From DASXIF01 sp036498145 (GTDB lineage: Bacteria; Actinomycetota; Actinomycetes; Mycobacteriales; Jatrophihabitantaceae), in contig CAVPSV010000002.1 of NCBI GenBank assembly GCA_963708625.1, positions 124,001 through 188,000 of the forward strand: 64,000 nucleotides of DNA. The letters are read 5' to 3'. The notes under the pieces were generated by a model that was not told the DNA's origin, searched no databases, and saw nothing but the letters and a program-made list of their open reading frames with translations. Each line of letters starts with the position of its first letter. Position 1 is the first letter of the stretch. Shown here piece after piece: positions 50,421 to 58,695 of the stretch. Position numbers and translations under genes: made by a program.

Positions 50421-51779
50421 ATGTCCGAACTGGACCTCGGTCCCACGCCCGCGCCGGCCCCGACGCCCGCACCGGCACCGGCCGGACCGGCTCCGGCCGC
50501 ACCGGCCGCCGCCCCTGTGGCAACCGCGGCGCCTGCGCCGACGGTCCCCGCGCCGGCACCAGCCGTCGGCACCGGCCTCGTGCTCTCGCCGCCCGAACCG
50601 ATCGTCGAGGTCGCGCCGGAGCAGGCGGCCGGCGCCATCCCGGTGGACACGGCCAAGCAGGCGGAGCTCAACGCGAAGGCCGCGGCCTTCGCCGACGAAC
50701 TCGCCAGCCTGGACACGCGCTCGCCGGAGTTCGTGAAGAAGGTCGACGCGATCACGTCGATGGGCGACAAGGACATGCGCGCGGCCGCGTCCGTGTCGAA
50801 CCGGATGCTGGACCGACCGGCCGCGGCCGTGCGCGGCGCCAAGGGCGGAGCGGGCGGGGATGCGCAGACCCGTGTCGCCGGCACCTTGGTGGAGCTGCGC
50901 GCGACGGTAACCGAACTCGATCCCAACCGGGCCGATCTCACCGGGGCGAAGCGGTTGCTGAAGTTCCTGCCGGGCAGTGACCGCATTCAGCGGTACTTCG
51001 CCAAGTACGAGACCGCCCAGAGCCACCTCAACGCCATCATCAAGTCGCTGGACTCGGGTCAGGACGAGCTGCGCAAGGACAATGCGGCGATCGAGACCGA
51101 GAAAGCCAACATGTGGAAGGCGATGGGCAAGCTCAGCGAGTACAACCAGCTCGCCGCCGCGCTCGACCAGGCCGTGGAGCAGAAGGTGGCCGAAGTGGAA
51201 GCGGCGGGGCGGACCGATGAGGCGAACACGCTGCGTTCGGACGCGCTGTTCGCGATCCGCCAGCGACACCAGGACATCCTCACCCAGATGGCGGTCGCCG
51301 TTCAGGGCTACATGGCGCTCGACCTCGTTCGCAAGAACAACGTCGAACTGATCAAGGGCGTGGACCGGGCGCAGACCACCACCGTCGCCGCGCTGCGCAC
51401 GGCCGTCATCGTGTCGCAGGCACTGGCGCGCCAGAGGCTCGTCCTGGACCAGATCAGCGCGCTGAACGCCACCACGTCGAACCTGATCGAGTCGACCTCG
51501 GAGCAGTTGCGGGTGCAGGGCACGGCGATCAACCAGCAGGCTGCGAGCAGCACCATCGACATCCAGAAGCTGCAGACCGCGTTCGAGAACGTCTTCCAGA
51601 CCATGGACGCCATCGACACGTTCCGTGCACAGGCGATCGACAGCATGGCTCAGACCGTGACCGCACTCGAGGGACAGATCGAGCGGGCGAAGCCGTACCT
51701 GGAGCGGACTCGGCGCGGCGACGGCAACGAGGTCGGCGGCGGCCCGAGCACCGGTAGCACGCCGGCGCTCGGGAGCTGA
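50421..51779 (+). CDS. TelA-family toxic anion resistance protein
   Basis: This 452-residue protein has a Pro/Ala-rich N-terminal tail (about 1-70) and a TelA domain from about 80 to 420, long helices with blocks such as MGDKDMRAAASVSNRMLDRP, LLKFLPGSDRIQRYFAKYETAQSHLNAIIKSL, and QKLQTAFENVFQTMDAIDTFR. It is predicted cytosolic and largely coiled-coil. TelA proteins protect against tellurite and some membrane-acting antibiotics, and occur in ter operons of actinobacteria. It is preceded by AAGGAG 6-7 nt before the ATG and sits between the TerA-like gene and a small ter-linked gene. Confidence 0.9.
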   Translation: MSELDLGPTPAPAPTPAPAPAGPAPAAPAAAPVATAAPAPTVPAPAPAVGTGLVLSPPEPIVEVAPEQAAGAIPVDTAKQAELNAKAAAFADELASLDTRSPEFVKKVDAITSMGDKDMRAAASVSNRMLDRPAAAVRGAKGGAGGDAQTRVAGTLVELRATVTELDPNRADLTGAKRLLKFLPGSDRIQRYFAKYETAQSHLNAIIKSLDSGQDELRKDNAAIETEKANMWKAMGKLSEYNQLAAALDQAVEQKVAEVEAAGRTDEANTLRSDALFAIRQRHQDILTQMAVAVQGYMALDLVRKNNVELIKGVDRAQTTTVAALRTAVIVSQALARQRLVLDQISALNATTSNLIESTSEQLRVQGTAINQQAASSTIDIQKLQTAFENVFQTMDAIDTFRAQAIDSMAQTVTALEGQIERAKPYLERTRRGDGNEVGGGPSTGSTPALGS

Positions 51780-51830
51780 CGCTGCCCGCGGCCGAGACGC
51801 CTGGCCGAGTTCAGTGGGGATACTGGAGGT

Positions 51831-52319
51831 ATGTCGTCCTTCTTCCGGCGTCCGCATCCGCCGACGACGACGCCGCAGCCCGAACCCGATCCGCCGGAGA
51901 GCCCGCGAGCGTTGGCGCAGGCGATCGAGGGGCAGGTCGAGTTCGTCAACCGCAATGCCGGCCGGCTGCCGGTCGAGTCGGTGGTGCTCGCGCGCCGGGT
52001 GACCGATGCTGCATCGGACGTCGTCGATCTGGCCGCGAGTGCCGAGTTGGAGATGCAGCTGGCACTGACCGTGAGGAAGATCGTCACGGACTACCTGCCC
52101 ACCGCCTTGCGCACCTATCTGGCACTGGAGGCAGATGCCGTCGAGCTGTCCAGCGCGCAGGGCATCACGCCTCGTCAGGCGCTGACGCAGCAACTCGCCG
52201 ATCTGTGGGCCGGTGCCATCGACCTGCGCAGCGCCGCCCAATCGCGCGACGCGGACGCGCTGGTCAGCCATGGCGCGTTCCTGCGCACCAAGTTCAGCGG
52301 ATCGGACCTGGACCTGTGA
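51831..52319 (+). CDS. Ter-operon-associated helical protein of unknown function
   Basis: This 162-residue protein has a Pro-rich start (RPHPPTTTPQPEPDPPESP) and then a purely helical region: RALAQAIEGQVEFVNRNAGRLPVESVVLARRVTDAASDVVDLAAS, LTVRKIVTDYLPTALRTYLAL and RQALTQQLADLWAGAIDLRSAAQS. No membrane segment. It matches small proteins seen between TelA and TerD genes in actinobacterial ter operons and may bind TelA. No biochemical role is known to me. Confidence 0.72.
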   Translation: MSSFFRRPHPPTTTPQPEPDPPESPRALAQAIEGQVEFVNRNAGRLPVESVVLARRVTDAASDVVDLAASAELEMQLALTVRKIVTDYLPTALRTYLALEADAVELSSAQGITPRQALTQQLADLWAGAIDLRSAAQSRDADALVSHGAFLRTKFSGSDLDL

Positions 52320-52335
52320 CCCGAGCGGGGCCGTG

Positions 52336-52899
52336 ATGGCGGCAGCGATGAAGCGGGGCGCGAACGTCGCGCTGACCCGCGAGATTCCCGGCCTGAGCAC
52401 CGTCATCGTCGGGACGGCGTGGGATGCCGGCGCCGAATCCGTGCTTGCCGACAACCTGGTATTCGCCGCGATCCTCGGCGACGCGCAGTGTCGCGCGCTG
52501 TCCGAGGCGCACTTCGTCTTCTTCAATCAGCTCAGCGCGCCGGGGGAGTCCGTCGCCGAACGTGACCAGCTGTTGGGCAGCGACCGGGAGCAGATCGAGA
52601 TCGAACTCGGCGCCGTCCCGGCCGAGGTACAGCGCATCGTCTTCGTGCTCTACGTCAACGACGGTCCCGGTCCGCGACGCACGCTGGGGCAGCTGCACAG
52701 CTGTGTCGTGCGCGTGCTCGATGGGGCGGGGCAGGAGCTGGTGCGCTCGGAAGACCTTGCCGCCGGGTTGGGTACGGAGACGGGTCTGACGCTGGGCGAG
52801 GTGTACCGGCACGATCGCGACTGGAAGTTCAAGGTGCTCGGCGAGGCGTACCCAAAGGGCATCGCCGGCATCGCGCTCGACTTCGGCGTGCCGTTGTGA
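52336..52899 (+). CDS. Second TerD-family protein with altered calcium sites
   Basis: This 187-residue TerD paralogue keeps the overall sequence (MKRGANVALTREIPGLSTVIVGTAWDAG, HFVFFNQLSAPGESV, GEVYRHDRDWKFKVLGEAYPKGIAGIALDFGV), but the acidic calcium ligands of the canonical form are mostly gone: DFDLDASAL is VLADNLVFA, and the GEGEGDDEAI loop is LLGSDREQIEI. It may still bind at one site, or act as a structural partner. ATG at 52336 is used; a GTG just upstream at 52333 is also in frame. It overlaps the next gene by 4 nt. Confidence 0.87.
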   Translation: MAAAMKRGANVALTREIPGLSTVIVGTAWDAGAESVLADNLVFAAILGDAQCRALSEAHFVFFNQLSAPGESVAERDQLLGSDREQIEIELGAVPAEVQRIVFVLYVNDGPGPRRTLGQLHSCVVRVLDGAGQELVRSEDLAAGLGTETGLTLGEVYRHDRDWKFKVLGEAYPKGIAGIALDFGVPL

Positions 52900-53831
52900 T
52901 CGCCGCCGACCCGCGCTCCGCGCCGCCGCGTCCTGATCTCGCGTTTTTGCGCCGGCGGACTCGGGTCGTGGCGCCAGCCGTGGCACAACCACCTCTGCCG
53001 CAACCGTCCGCGGCCTCGACCCTGCCGCCGGCTGCGGCCGCTATGGAGCCTGCGCCGCCGGCCGTGCCGCCGCCATCATCCGCGTCGAGTTCGCTGGATC
53101 TGTCCGACGAAGGATCCGCGGGCGCTTCCATCGGCATCGGGTCGGCTGGGGCGTCACGATCGGTGGCGCGAACCCGGCCGAGGCCGACACTGCAGGTGGC
53201 GGCGGACGACCGCGTGGGTGCGGGGCAGCGGCGGGTGCTGACCCGCGAGTCCCCGACGGCGACGCTGACCCGGCTGCAGTCCGGCGTCGGCACGTTGATC
53301 GTCGACGCGGCCATCTCCGCCGAGGTCGGCGACGTCACGCTCGGCTGCGCCTACGAACTCACGACGGGAGAGACCTCGACGGTCCAGGTCGTTGCCACCG
53401 GGGCCGGCAGCACGGCAGGTCAACCCGTCGGCACAAGCGGCGCCGCACCGGTGGGGCGCCCGGTCGGCCCAGCGGGTTCTCGCCGTCCGGTCCTGGTCGC
53501 CGGCCACGATCGATTCGAGCGCGTCAGCGTTGACCTGCGGCAGTGCCGGCGCTTGTCGCGGATGGTGTGCTTCGTGCACTCCCGCTCGCGTCAGGCCATC
53601 ACCTGGGGCGGCAGCCTGATCGTCTCGACGATCGGCGGTACCCGGGTGGAAGTGCCCCTAGACGGCCGGACGCCCGGTGCCGTAGCGGTACCACTGTCCA
53701 TCTATCAGGTGGACGGGGAGCTGGTGCTGCGCTGTGAGACGCAAGGCGTGCCCGGCACGGTCCGCGATTCGTGCCGGGCGTTCGGGTTCGACCGCATCTC
53801 CTGGCTGGACGACCGAACGCCCATCGACTGA
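52896..53831 (+). CDS. TerA-like protein with long disordered N-terminus
   Basis: This 311-residue protein has an N-terminal 110 residues rich in Pro, Ala and Ser and likely disordered, followed by a TerA-type domain: RRVLTRESPTATLTRLQSGVGTLIVDAAI, VGDVTLGCAYELTTGETSTVQVV, RFERVSVDLRQCRRLSRMVCFVHS and TRVEVPLDGRTPGAVAVPLSIYQVDGELVLRCE. A Gly/Ala/Pro-rich insert interrupts the domain where the first TerA-like protein has its acidic loop. It overlaps the preceding TerD stop (GTGA) and ends 52 nt before the lyase gene. Confidence 0.8.
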   Translation: MIAADPRSAPPRPDLAFLRRRTRVVAPAVAQPPLPQPSAASTLPPAAAAMEPAPPAVPPPSSASSSLDLSDEGSAGASIGIGSAGASRSVARTRPRPTLQVAADDRVGAGQRRVLTRESPTATLTRLQSGVGTLIVDAAISAEVGDVTLGCAYELTTGETSTVQVVATGAGSTAGQPVGTSGAAPVGRPVGPAGSRRPVLVAGHDRFERVSVDLRQCRRLSRMVCFVHSRSRQAITWGGSLIVSTIGGTRVEVPLDGRTPGAVAVPLSIYQVDGELVLRCETQGVPGTVRDSCRAFGFDRISWLDDRTPID

Positions 53832-53889
53832 GGAAATCCTGAGGTCGGTCCGATACGGTGAGGTACGGGGCCTTCGGTGAAAGGTGCCA

Positions 53890-55050
53890 ATGCGTCACTT
53901 CGACTTCTTGACCGACACGCAACGTACGCACCTGTTCCGTCGGCCGCCCGAAACGTTCGACCCCGCGGTGGCCGGGCCGGAACTGCTGTCCGCCGCGCTC
54001 GGTGCCACGTTGTACCTGCCCGCCACCCGGCCGGCTCTGGCCGAGGACATCGCGCGCCGCGCCGCGCTCGGCGTCACCAGCGTGGTGATCTGCCTCGAGG
54101 ACGCGATCGGCGACGCCGATGTACCCCGAGCCGAAGCGAACCTCGCCGGGCAGCTGCGGCTGTCCGCGAACACTCCTGGCGCGCTGCCGATGATCTTCGT
54201 GCGGGTTCGTGCGGCGGCCCAGATCGGCGGGGTGCTCGACTCGCTCGGCGACGGTGCCGATGTGGTGACCGGCTTCGTGCTGCCTAAGTTCACCGCCGAG
54301 GCAGGGCCGGCGTTCCTCGATGAGGTAGTCAAGGCGGCCGATCGGCTCGGCCGGCGCCTGTTCGCGATGCCGGTTCTGGAGACGCCGGACATGGCTTATC
54401 TGGAAACCAGGCGCGATGCGCTGTTGCGTGCCCGCGCGGTCGTCGACGCCTACCGCGGCTGCGTTCTCGCGCTTCGCATCGGCGCCACAGATCTGCTATC
54501 GGCCTTCGGGCTACGGCGTTCGCGCGAACTCAGCGTCTACGCGGTGCGGCTGGTCGCGGACGTGATCGCCGACATCGTCAACGTCTTCGCCCGCTCCGAT
54601 GACGGCTATGTGGTGACCGGGCCGGTGTGGGAGCACTTCGGCAGGGCGGAGCGACTGTTCAAGCCGCAACTGCGCCAGTCGCCGTTCGCGCGCCATGCCG
54701 ACGCACACCTGCGTGCGGACATCCTCGAGGCCGGGCTGGACGGCCTCATCCACGAAGTGGAACTCGACCGCGCCAACGGGCTGACCGGCAAGAGCGTGAT
54801 CCACCCCACCCACGTCGCACCGGTCCATGCCCTGTCCGTGGTCACCAGCGAGGAGTACATCGACGCCGCCGACGTACTGGCCACCGGTCGTCGCGGCGGC
54901 GCGTCTCGCTCGGCTTACCTCAACAAGATGAACGAGAGCAAGCCGCACACCGCATGGGCGCAGCGCACCGCTTTGCGCGCGCAGGCTTTCGGCGTGGCCC
55001 GCGACGGCGTCTCGTTCGTCGATCTGCTCGATGCCGGGCGGCAGGCGTGA
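53890..55050 (+). CDS. Ter-linked TIM-barrel C-C bond lyase (HpcH/HpaI/citrate lyase beta-like)
   Basis: This protein of about 386 residues has a citrate-lyase-beta-like barrel: ATLYLPATRPALAEDIARRAALGVTSVVICLEDAIGD with the ED metal ligand, PMIFVRVRAAAQI, LPKFTAEAGPAFLDEVV, FAMPVLETPDMAYLE and GLTGKSVIHPTHVAPV. It is the ter-associated subgroup (Pfam C-C_Bond_Lyase) that comparative studies place in a pathway for a nucleoside-like metabolite. The ATG two codons further upstream at 53884 is also possible. The next gene overlaps it by 4 nt. Confidence 0.87.
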   Translation: MRHFDFLTDTQRTHLFRRPPETFDPAVAGPELLSAALGATLYLPATRPALAEDIARRAALGVTSVVICLEDAIGDADVPRAEANLAGQLRLSANTPGALPMIFVRVRAAAQIGGVLDSLGDGADVVTGFVLPKFTAEAGPAFLDEVVKAADRLGRRLFAMPVLETPDMAYLETRRDALLRARAVVDAYRGCVLALRIGATDLLSAFGLRRSRELSVYAVRLVADVIADIVNVFARSDDGYVVTGPVWEHFGRAERLFKPQLRQSPFARHADAHLRADILEAGLDGLIHEVELDRANGLTGKSVIHPTHVAPVHALSVVTSEEYIDAADVLATGRRGGASRSAYLNKMNESKPHTAWAQRTALRAQAFGVARDGVSFVDLLDAGRQA

Positions 55051-56366
55051 CTGAGCCGGTCTGGAGCGGCCGGTTGGCGGCGGACCGGTTCGGCATCAGC
55101 GTGCGGGACACCGGGGGCGTGGTCCATGCCCGCGAACTCGTCGGCGTTGGGCTGCGCCGCAATCCGCGCCGGGCACACCTGCTCGTGTCCACGGTGCTGG
55201 GCAAGCACGTGCCCGCCCGTCCGCGCGCGATCATTGCCGCCGGCGACGCGCTCGGCGTCCTCGTGCGCGACGCGCTGGGGGGATCTGCCGCGCTGATAAT
55301 CGGCTTCGCCGAGACGGCGACCGGGTTGGGGCATCTGGTGGCGGCGACCTGTCGCGTGCCGTACCTGCACACCACCCGCCGCCGGACCGAGATACCCGCG
55401 GTACTGGAACTCCAGGAGACGCACAGCCACGCTTCGCGGCACCTGCTCGCTCCCGCCGACGCCCGGCTGCTCGCGCATGGCGACGTCGCGGTGATCGTGG
55501 ACGACGAGCTGTCCACCGGTCACACGGCGATGAACCTCATCGCCGCGCTGCACGATGTTCGGCCCCGCAACCGGTATCTGGTCGCCGCGCTCGTGGACGC
55601 CCGCCCGGTGGCCGCCCGTCGTGAGCTGTCCCGGCTGGCCCGCCGCATCGGAGCCCGGGTCGACGTCGTCAGCGTGGCTCGCGCGACGGTGCGCGTTCCG
55701 CACGGGCTCGCGGCACGCTCGAGCATGCTGGCCGGCGAACCGCAGCCCGGCGGCGCGACGCCTGCGGTGCACCCACGCACCGTGCGCGGGTGGCCCGGCA
55801 CGGTTCGTGCCAGCGGCCGCCACGGCTTCACGCCGGCGGACGACGACGAGGCGCGGGCGGCGGCGGCCGACTGCGCCGATGACCTGCTGCGCGCCGGGTT
55901 GGGTTCGCGGCTACTCGTGCTCGGCACCGAGGAGCTGATGTACGCACCGCTGCTGATCGCCGCTGCGCTTGCCGACCGGCGCGAACCCGAGGCCGGGGTG
56001 CGGGTCTCGGCCACCACCAGGTCGCCTGCCGTAGTCGTCGATGCCGCTGGCTATCCGTTGCGCACCGGACTCGCGTTCGCCAGTCACGACGAACCGCTGG
56101 ACGGTCCGGGCATCCGCTTCGCCTACAACATCACCGGCGGCGCGACGGTCGATGCGCCGACGGACATCGTCGTCGTGGTGGACGCGGACACTCCCGCGCT
56201 GCATCAGTCCGGCGGCTTGCTGGCAGCGCTGGCCGAGCTGGACCGTGCCGTGCACCTGGTCGTGCTGCCAACACACGCCGATGCCGTCGTCGGTGGCAGC
56301 ACTGCCACCAGCACCGAGAGCGCGAGCATGTCGCCGCCCGCCCGTCCGGTGGCGGCAGCGTCGTGA
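55047..56366 (+). CDS. Ter-linked phosphoribosyltransferase with TRSP domain
   Basis: This 439-residue protein has an N-terminal phosphoribosyltransferase domain with the PRPP loop VIVDDELSTGHTAMNLI and GFAETATGLGHLVA, and a C-terminal TRSP domain: GTEELMYAPLLIAAALADRR near residue 295, then VDAAGYPLRTGLAFASHDEPLDGPGIRFAYNI. In ter-linked metabolite operons this enzyme probably makes a ribosylated product with the lyase. The GTG start overlaps the lyase stop, and the StiP gene overlaps its end by 4 nt, so all three are translated as one unit. Confidence 0.85.
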   Translation: MTEPVWSGRLAADRFGISVRDTGGVVHARELVGVGLRRNPRRAHLLVSTVLGKHVPARPRAIIAAGDALGVLVRDALGGSAALIIGFAETATGLGHLVAATCRVPYLHTTRRRTEIPAVLELQETHSHASRHLLAPADARLLAHGDVAVIVDDELSTGHTAMNLIAALHDVRPRNRYLVAALVDARPVAARRELSRLARRIGARVDVVSVARATVRVPHGLAARSSMLAGEPQPGGATPAVHPRTVRGWPGTVRASGRHGFTPADDDEARAAAADCADDLLRAGLGSRLLVLGTEELMYAPLLIAAALADRREPEAGVRVSATTRSPAVVVDAAGYPLRTGLAFASHDEPLDGPGIRFAYNITGGATVDAPTDIVVVVDADTPALHQSGGLLAALAELDRAVHLVVLPTHADAVVGGSTATSTESASMSPPARPVAAAS

Positions 56367-57535
56367 CCGTCACCGCCGCGTCATGGCGCGCTCCGTCGCC
56401 CGGCTCCCCGTCGGCGCGCTCGCTGCCGGCACCGCTGCGCGGTCCCGGCTTCGGCAGCTATCGACCCGACGAGGTGGCGTGGCTGGTCACGGACCTGTCC
56501 GGCGTCGCGCTGGAGCGACCGGTCGCCGACCGCGAACCGGCAATCGTCGCCGGCACCGCGCACTATGCCGAGTCGCTGCCGGTGGAATACCGCCCGACGC
56601 CGGCATACCAACAGCTGTTCCGCGCCGCGCTCGCCGCGAACGCGCGGCGGGTCGCCGCGGATGTCGGCGTGCTCGCCGAGCAGGTCCGTGCCGCGCGGCC
56701 ACGACCGGTACTGGTCTCACTCGCGCGGGCCGGCACGCCGATCGGCATCTTGCTGCGCCGTTGGCTGCATGCCAACCATGGCATCGCTGCGCCCCACTAC
56801 GCAGTGAGCATCGTCCGGGACCGGGGCATCGACCTCGCTGCGCTGGGTTGGCTGGCAGCACACCACGATCCGGCGGACGTCGTGTTCGTGGACGGCTGGA
56901 CCGGGAAGGGTGTGATCGCGCGCGAACTCGTGGCCGCCATCACCGATGCGAACGACCGGCTTAGGACGGCCTTCGCCGCCGAGCTGGGCGTGCTCGCCGA
57001 TCCGGGGGCGAACACCGCGATGTTCGGCACCCGCGCCGACTATTTGATTCCGTCGGCCTGCCTGAACTCGACGGTCTCCGGCCTGGTGTCCAGGACCGTG
57101 CTGAACCCGGAACACCTCGCCCCGGGCGGCTTCCACGGCGCGAAGTACTACCCGGAACTTGCCGCGGACGACGTCTCGGCCATGTTCCTCGACGCAATCA
57201 CGGCGCAGTTCGGTGCCGTTTCGGCCGAGGTCCGCGCCCGGGTCGCGGCACGTACGCCCGCCCCGCCGACCTGGGCAGGGTGGGCCGCGGTGCGGGCGCT
57301 GGCCGACGACCGGGGGATAGCCGACCTGAACCTGATCAAGCCAGGGGTGGGTGAGGCGACCAGGGTGCTGCTTCGGCGGCGTCCGGCATGCGTGCTCCTT
57401 CGCCCATCCGCGGCCGGCGAGCTGGATCACCTGCGTCAGCTCGCCGTCGAGCGGGCTGTTCCTGTCGAAGACCTGCCGCCGCGCTACGCGGACCTGCCGT
57501 ACTCGTGCGTCGGCATCGTCACCGGCCCTGGCTGA
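56363..57535 (+). CDS. StiP-family protein (ter-linked, PELOTA domain)
   Basis: This 390-residue protein begins with GFGSYRPDEVAWLVTDLSGVALE (residues 29-51), typical of the StiP family, has a middle phosphoribosyltransferase-like loop VVFVDGWTGKGVIARELV and ADYLIPSACLNSTVSGLVSRT, and ends with a PELOTA-type RNA-binding domain (VGEATRVLLRRRPACVLLRPSAAGELDHLRQLAVERAVPVEDLP). Names for this family mention a cysteine protease domain, but I cannot identify a clear dyad here beyond the conserved Cys in PSACLNS. It is the last gene of the operon. An ATP-grasp gene and a HAD phosphatase often found in this cluster are missing. Confidence 0.84.
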   Translation: MTVTAASWRAPSPGSPSARSLPAPLRGPGFGSYRPDEVAWLVTDLSGVALERPVADREPAIVAGTAHYAESLPVEYRPTPAYQQLFRAALAANARRVAADVGVLAEQVRAARPRPVLVSLARAGTPIGILLRRWLHANHGIAAPHYAVSIVRDRGIDLAALGWLAAHHDPADVVFVDGWTGKGVIARELVAAITDANDRLRTAFAAELGVLADPGANTAMFGTRADYLIPSACLNSTVSGLVSRTVLNPEHLAPGGFHGAKYYPELAADDVSAMFLDAITAQFGAVSAEVRARVAARTPAPPTWAGWAAVRALADDRGIADLNLIKPGVGEATRVLLRRRPACVLLRPSAAGELDHLRQLAVERAVPVEDLPPRYADLPYSCVGIVTGPG

Positions 57536-57593
57536 TCGTGCGCGGCGCCGGCGTCGACTGACTCGGTGTGGATTGAGCCGGCGTCGGCTTGCG

Positions 57594-58430
57594 TCAGCGG
57601 CGGGCGCGGCGTCGGCGCCGGCGTCGGCGCAGCAACAGCAGGAGCACCACGGCGATCGGAATGGCCACGTTCGGTGCGAGGGCCTTGGTCGCCAGGCTGG
57701 GCCGAGGGCCGGCGCTGGCTGGCGTCAGCTCATCACGCCGACGCGCTGACCCGTCCGGCGTAGGTCGATTCGACCGGGCGCCGTCCACCCGTTCCGGCAT
57801 TACCTGCGGCGGGGACGAATCGCCCACGTCGGAGTCGGCGGACCGGTCTGGGGTAGGGGTCGGTTCCTCGGCCCCGCCGGGCGAGGACTGTGTGGGTCGA
57901 GACATCGGCATCTCCTCCGGCGCCGGCGCCACCGGCTCGGAGCGCGACTCCGGCACCGCTGGCGCAGCCGAATCTGGTGCGGACACGGGCTCGGCAGCGA
58001 GCACATCGGCGAGCCGTTGCGCGAACTGCCGCACCACACGTGTACCCGCATCGGCGATGACGCTCGCCTCGAGCTGGCCCGCCTTTCCGGTGAACTCGAC
58101 GTCGCTGATGATCAGGACGGTGGTGCTGCCGCCAAACTCGCTCAGGGTCGCGACGACGCCGGCGGTGGCCGACCCGCTGGTCCGCGTCTCGGCATGTGCC
58201 TTCAACACGAATCGGTGCGCCTCGTGGTCGCGTTGGACGAACGTCATCGTGCCCTTGTACGTCGGGCCGATGGACCCGAGGCGGACCTTGATCGAGCCGT
58301 TGACCTCGTCGCCGGCCACCGACTCGATGGTGGCGCCAGGTATGCACGGAGCCACCAGGTCGAAGTTCGCCAAGGTGTTCCAGGCGGTGTCAATGTCCGC
58401 AGGCACGGTGAACGAATGCTCGAATCGCAC
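57594..58430 (-). CDS. CoxG-like SRPBCC protein with C-terminal membrane anchor
   Basis: The first 150 residues form a CoxG-type START domain (MRFEHSFTVPADIDTAWNTLANFDLVAPCIPGATIESV, then GPTYKGTMTFVQRDHEAHRFVLKAHAETRTSGSATAGVVATL). A Pro/Ser/Ala-rich linker of about 100 residues follows, then one membrane segment (APNVAIPIAVVLLLLL) and a run of Arg at the very end. CoxG proteins help anchor and assemble carbon monoxide dehydrogenase-type molybdenum enzymes at the membrane, but no cox genes are present here, so its partner is unknown. It is divergent from thrS with a 265-nt gap. Confidence 0.83.
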   Translation of the reverse strand: MRFEHSFTVPADIDTAWNTLANFDLVAPCIPGATIESVAGDEVNGSIKVRLGSIGPTYKGTMTFVQRDHEAHRFVLKAHAETRTSGSATAGVVATLSEFGGSTTVLIISDVEFTGKAGQLEASVIADAGTRVVRQFAQRLADVLAAEPVSAPDSAAPAVPESRSEPVAPAPEEMPMSRPTQSSPGGAEEPTPTPDRSADSDVGDSSPPQVMPERVDGARSNRPTPDGSARRRDELTPASAGPRPSLATKALAPNVAIPIAVVLLLLLRRRRRRRRARR

Positions 58431-58695
58431 GGGCCTCGCCCTTCCTTGACAGGTCGTGACAGCGTGGCGGCGGCGGATGGCCGCACCGGGTGAGACAACA
58501 CGCTAGTGGGGCCCGCCGATCACGGCAGCTTGGCGGCCACTCGCGTGCGCGCATCGCGCCCATCGCGAATCCGCCGCGAAATCCTTCTCGATCCGGCCAC
58601 TAGCATTCGACTCGACGGCCCGACCGACCGTCGCCGGCCCTCCTGCCGACGGTGGAGCGCCGCTGAGCCGGACCCGTCGGGCAGAGGAGCACGCG

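Noticed and set aside
50382..52526. Minus-strand open frame of 714 codons opposite the TelA and neighbouring genes
   Set aside because: Arg/Gly/His-rich antisense frame without any domain; the plus strand holds recognised ter genes.
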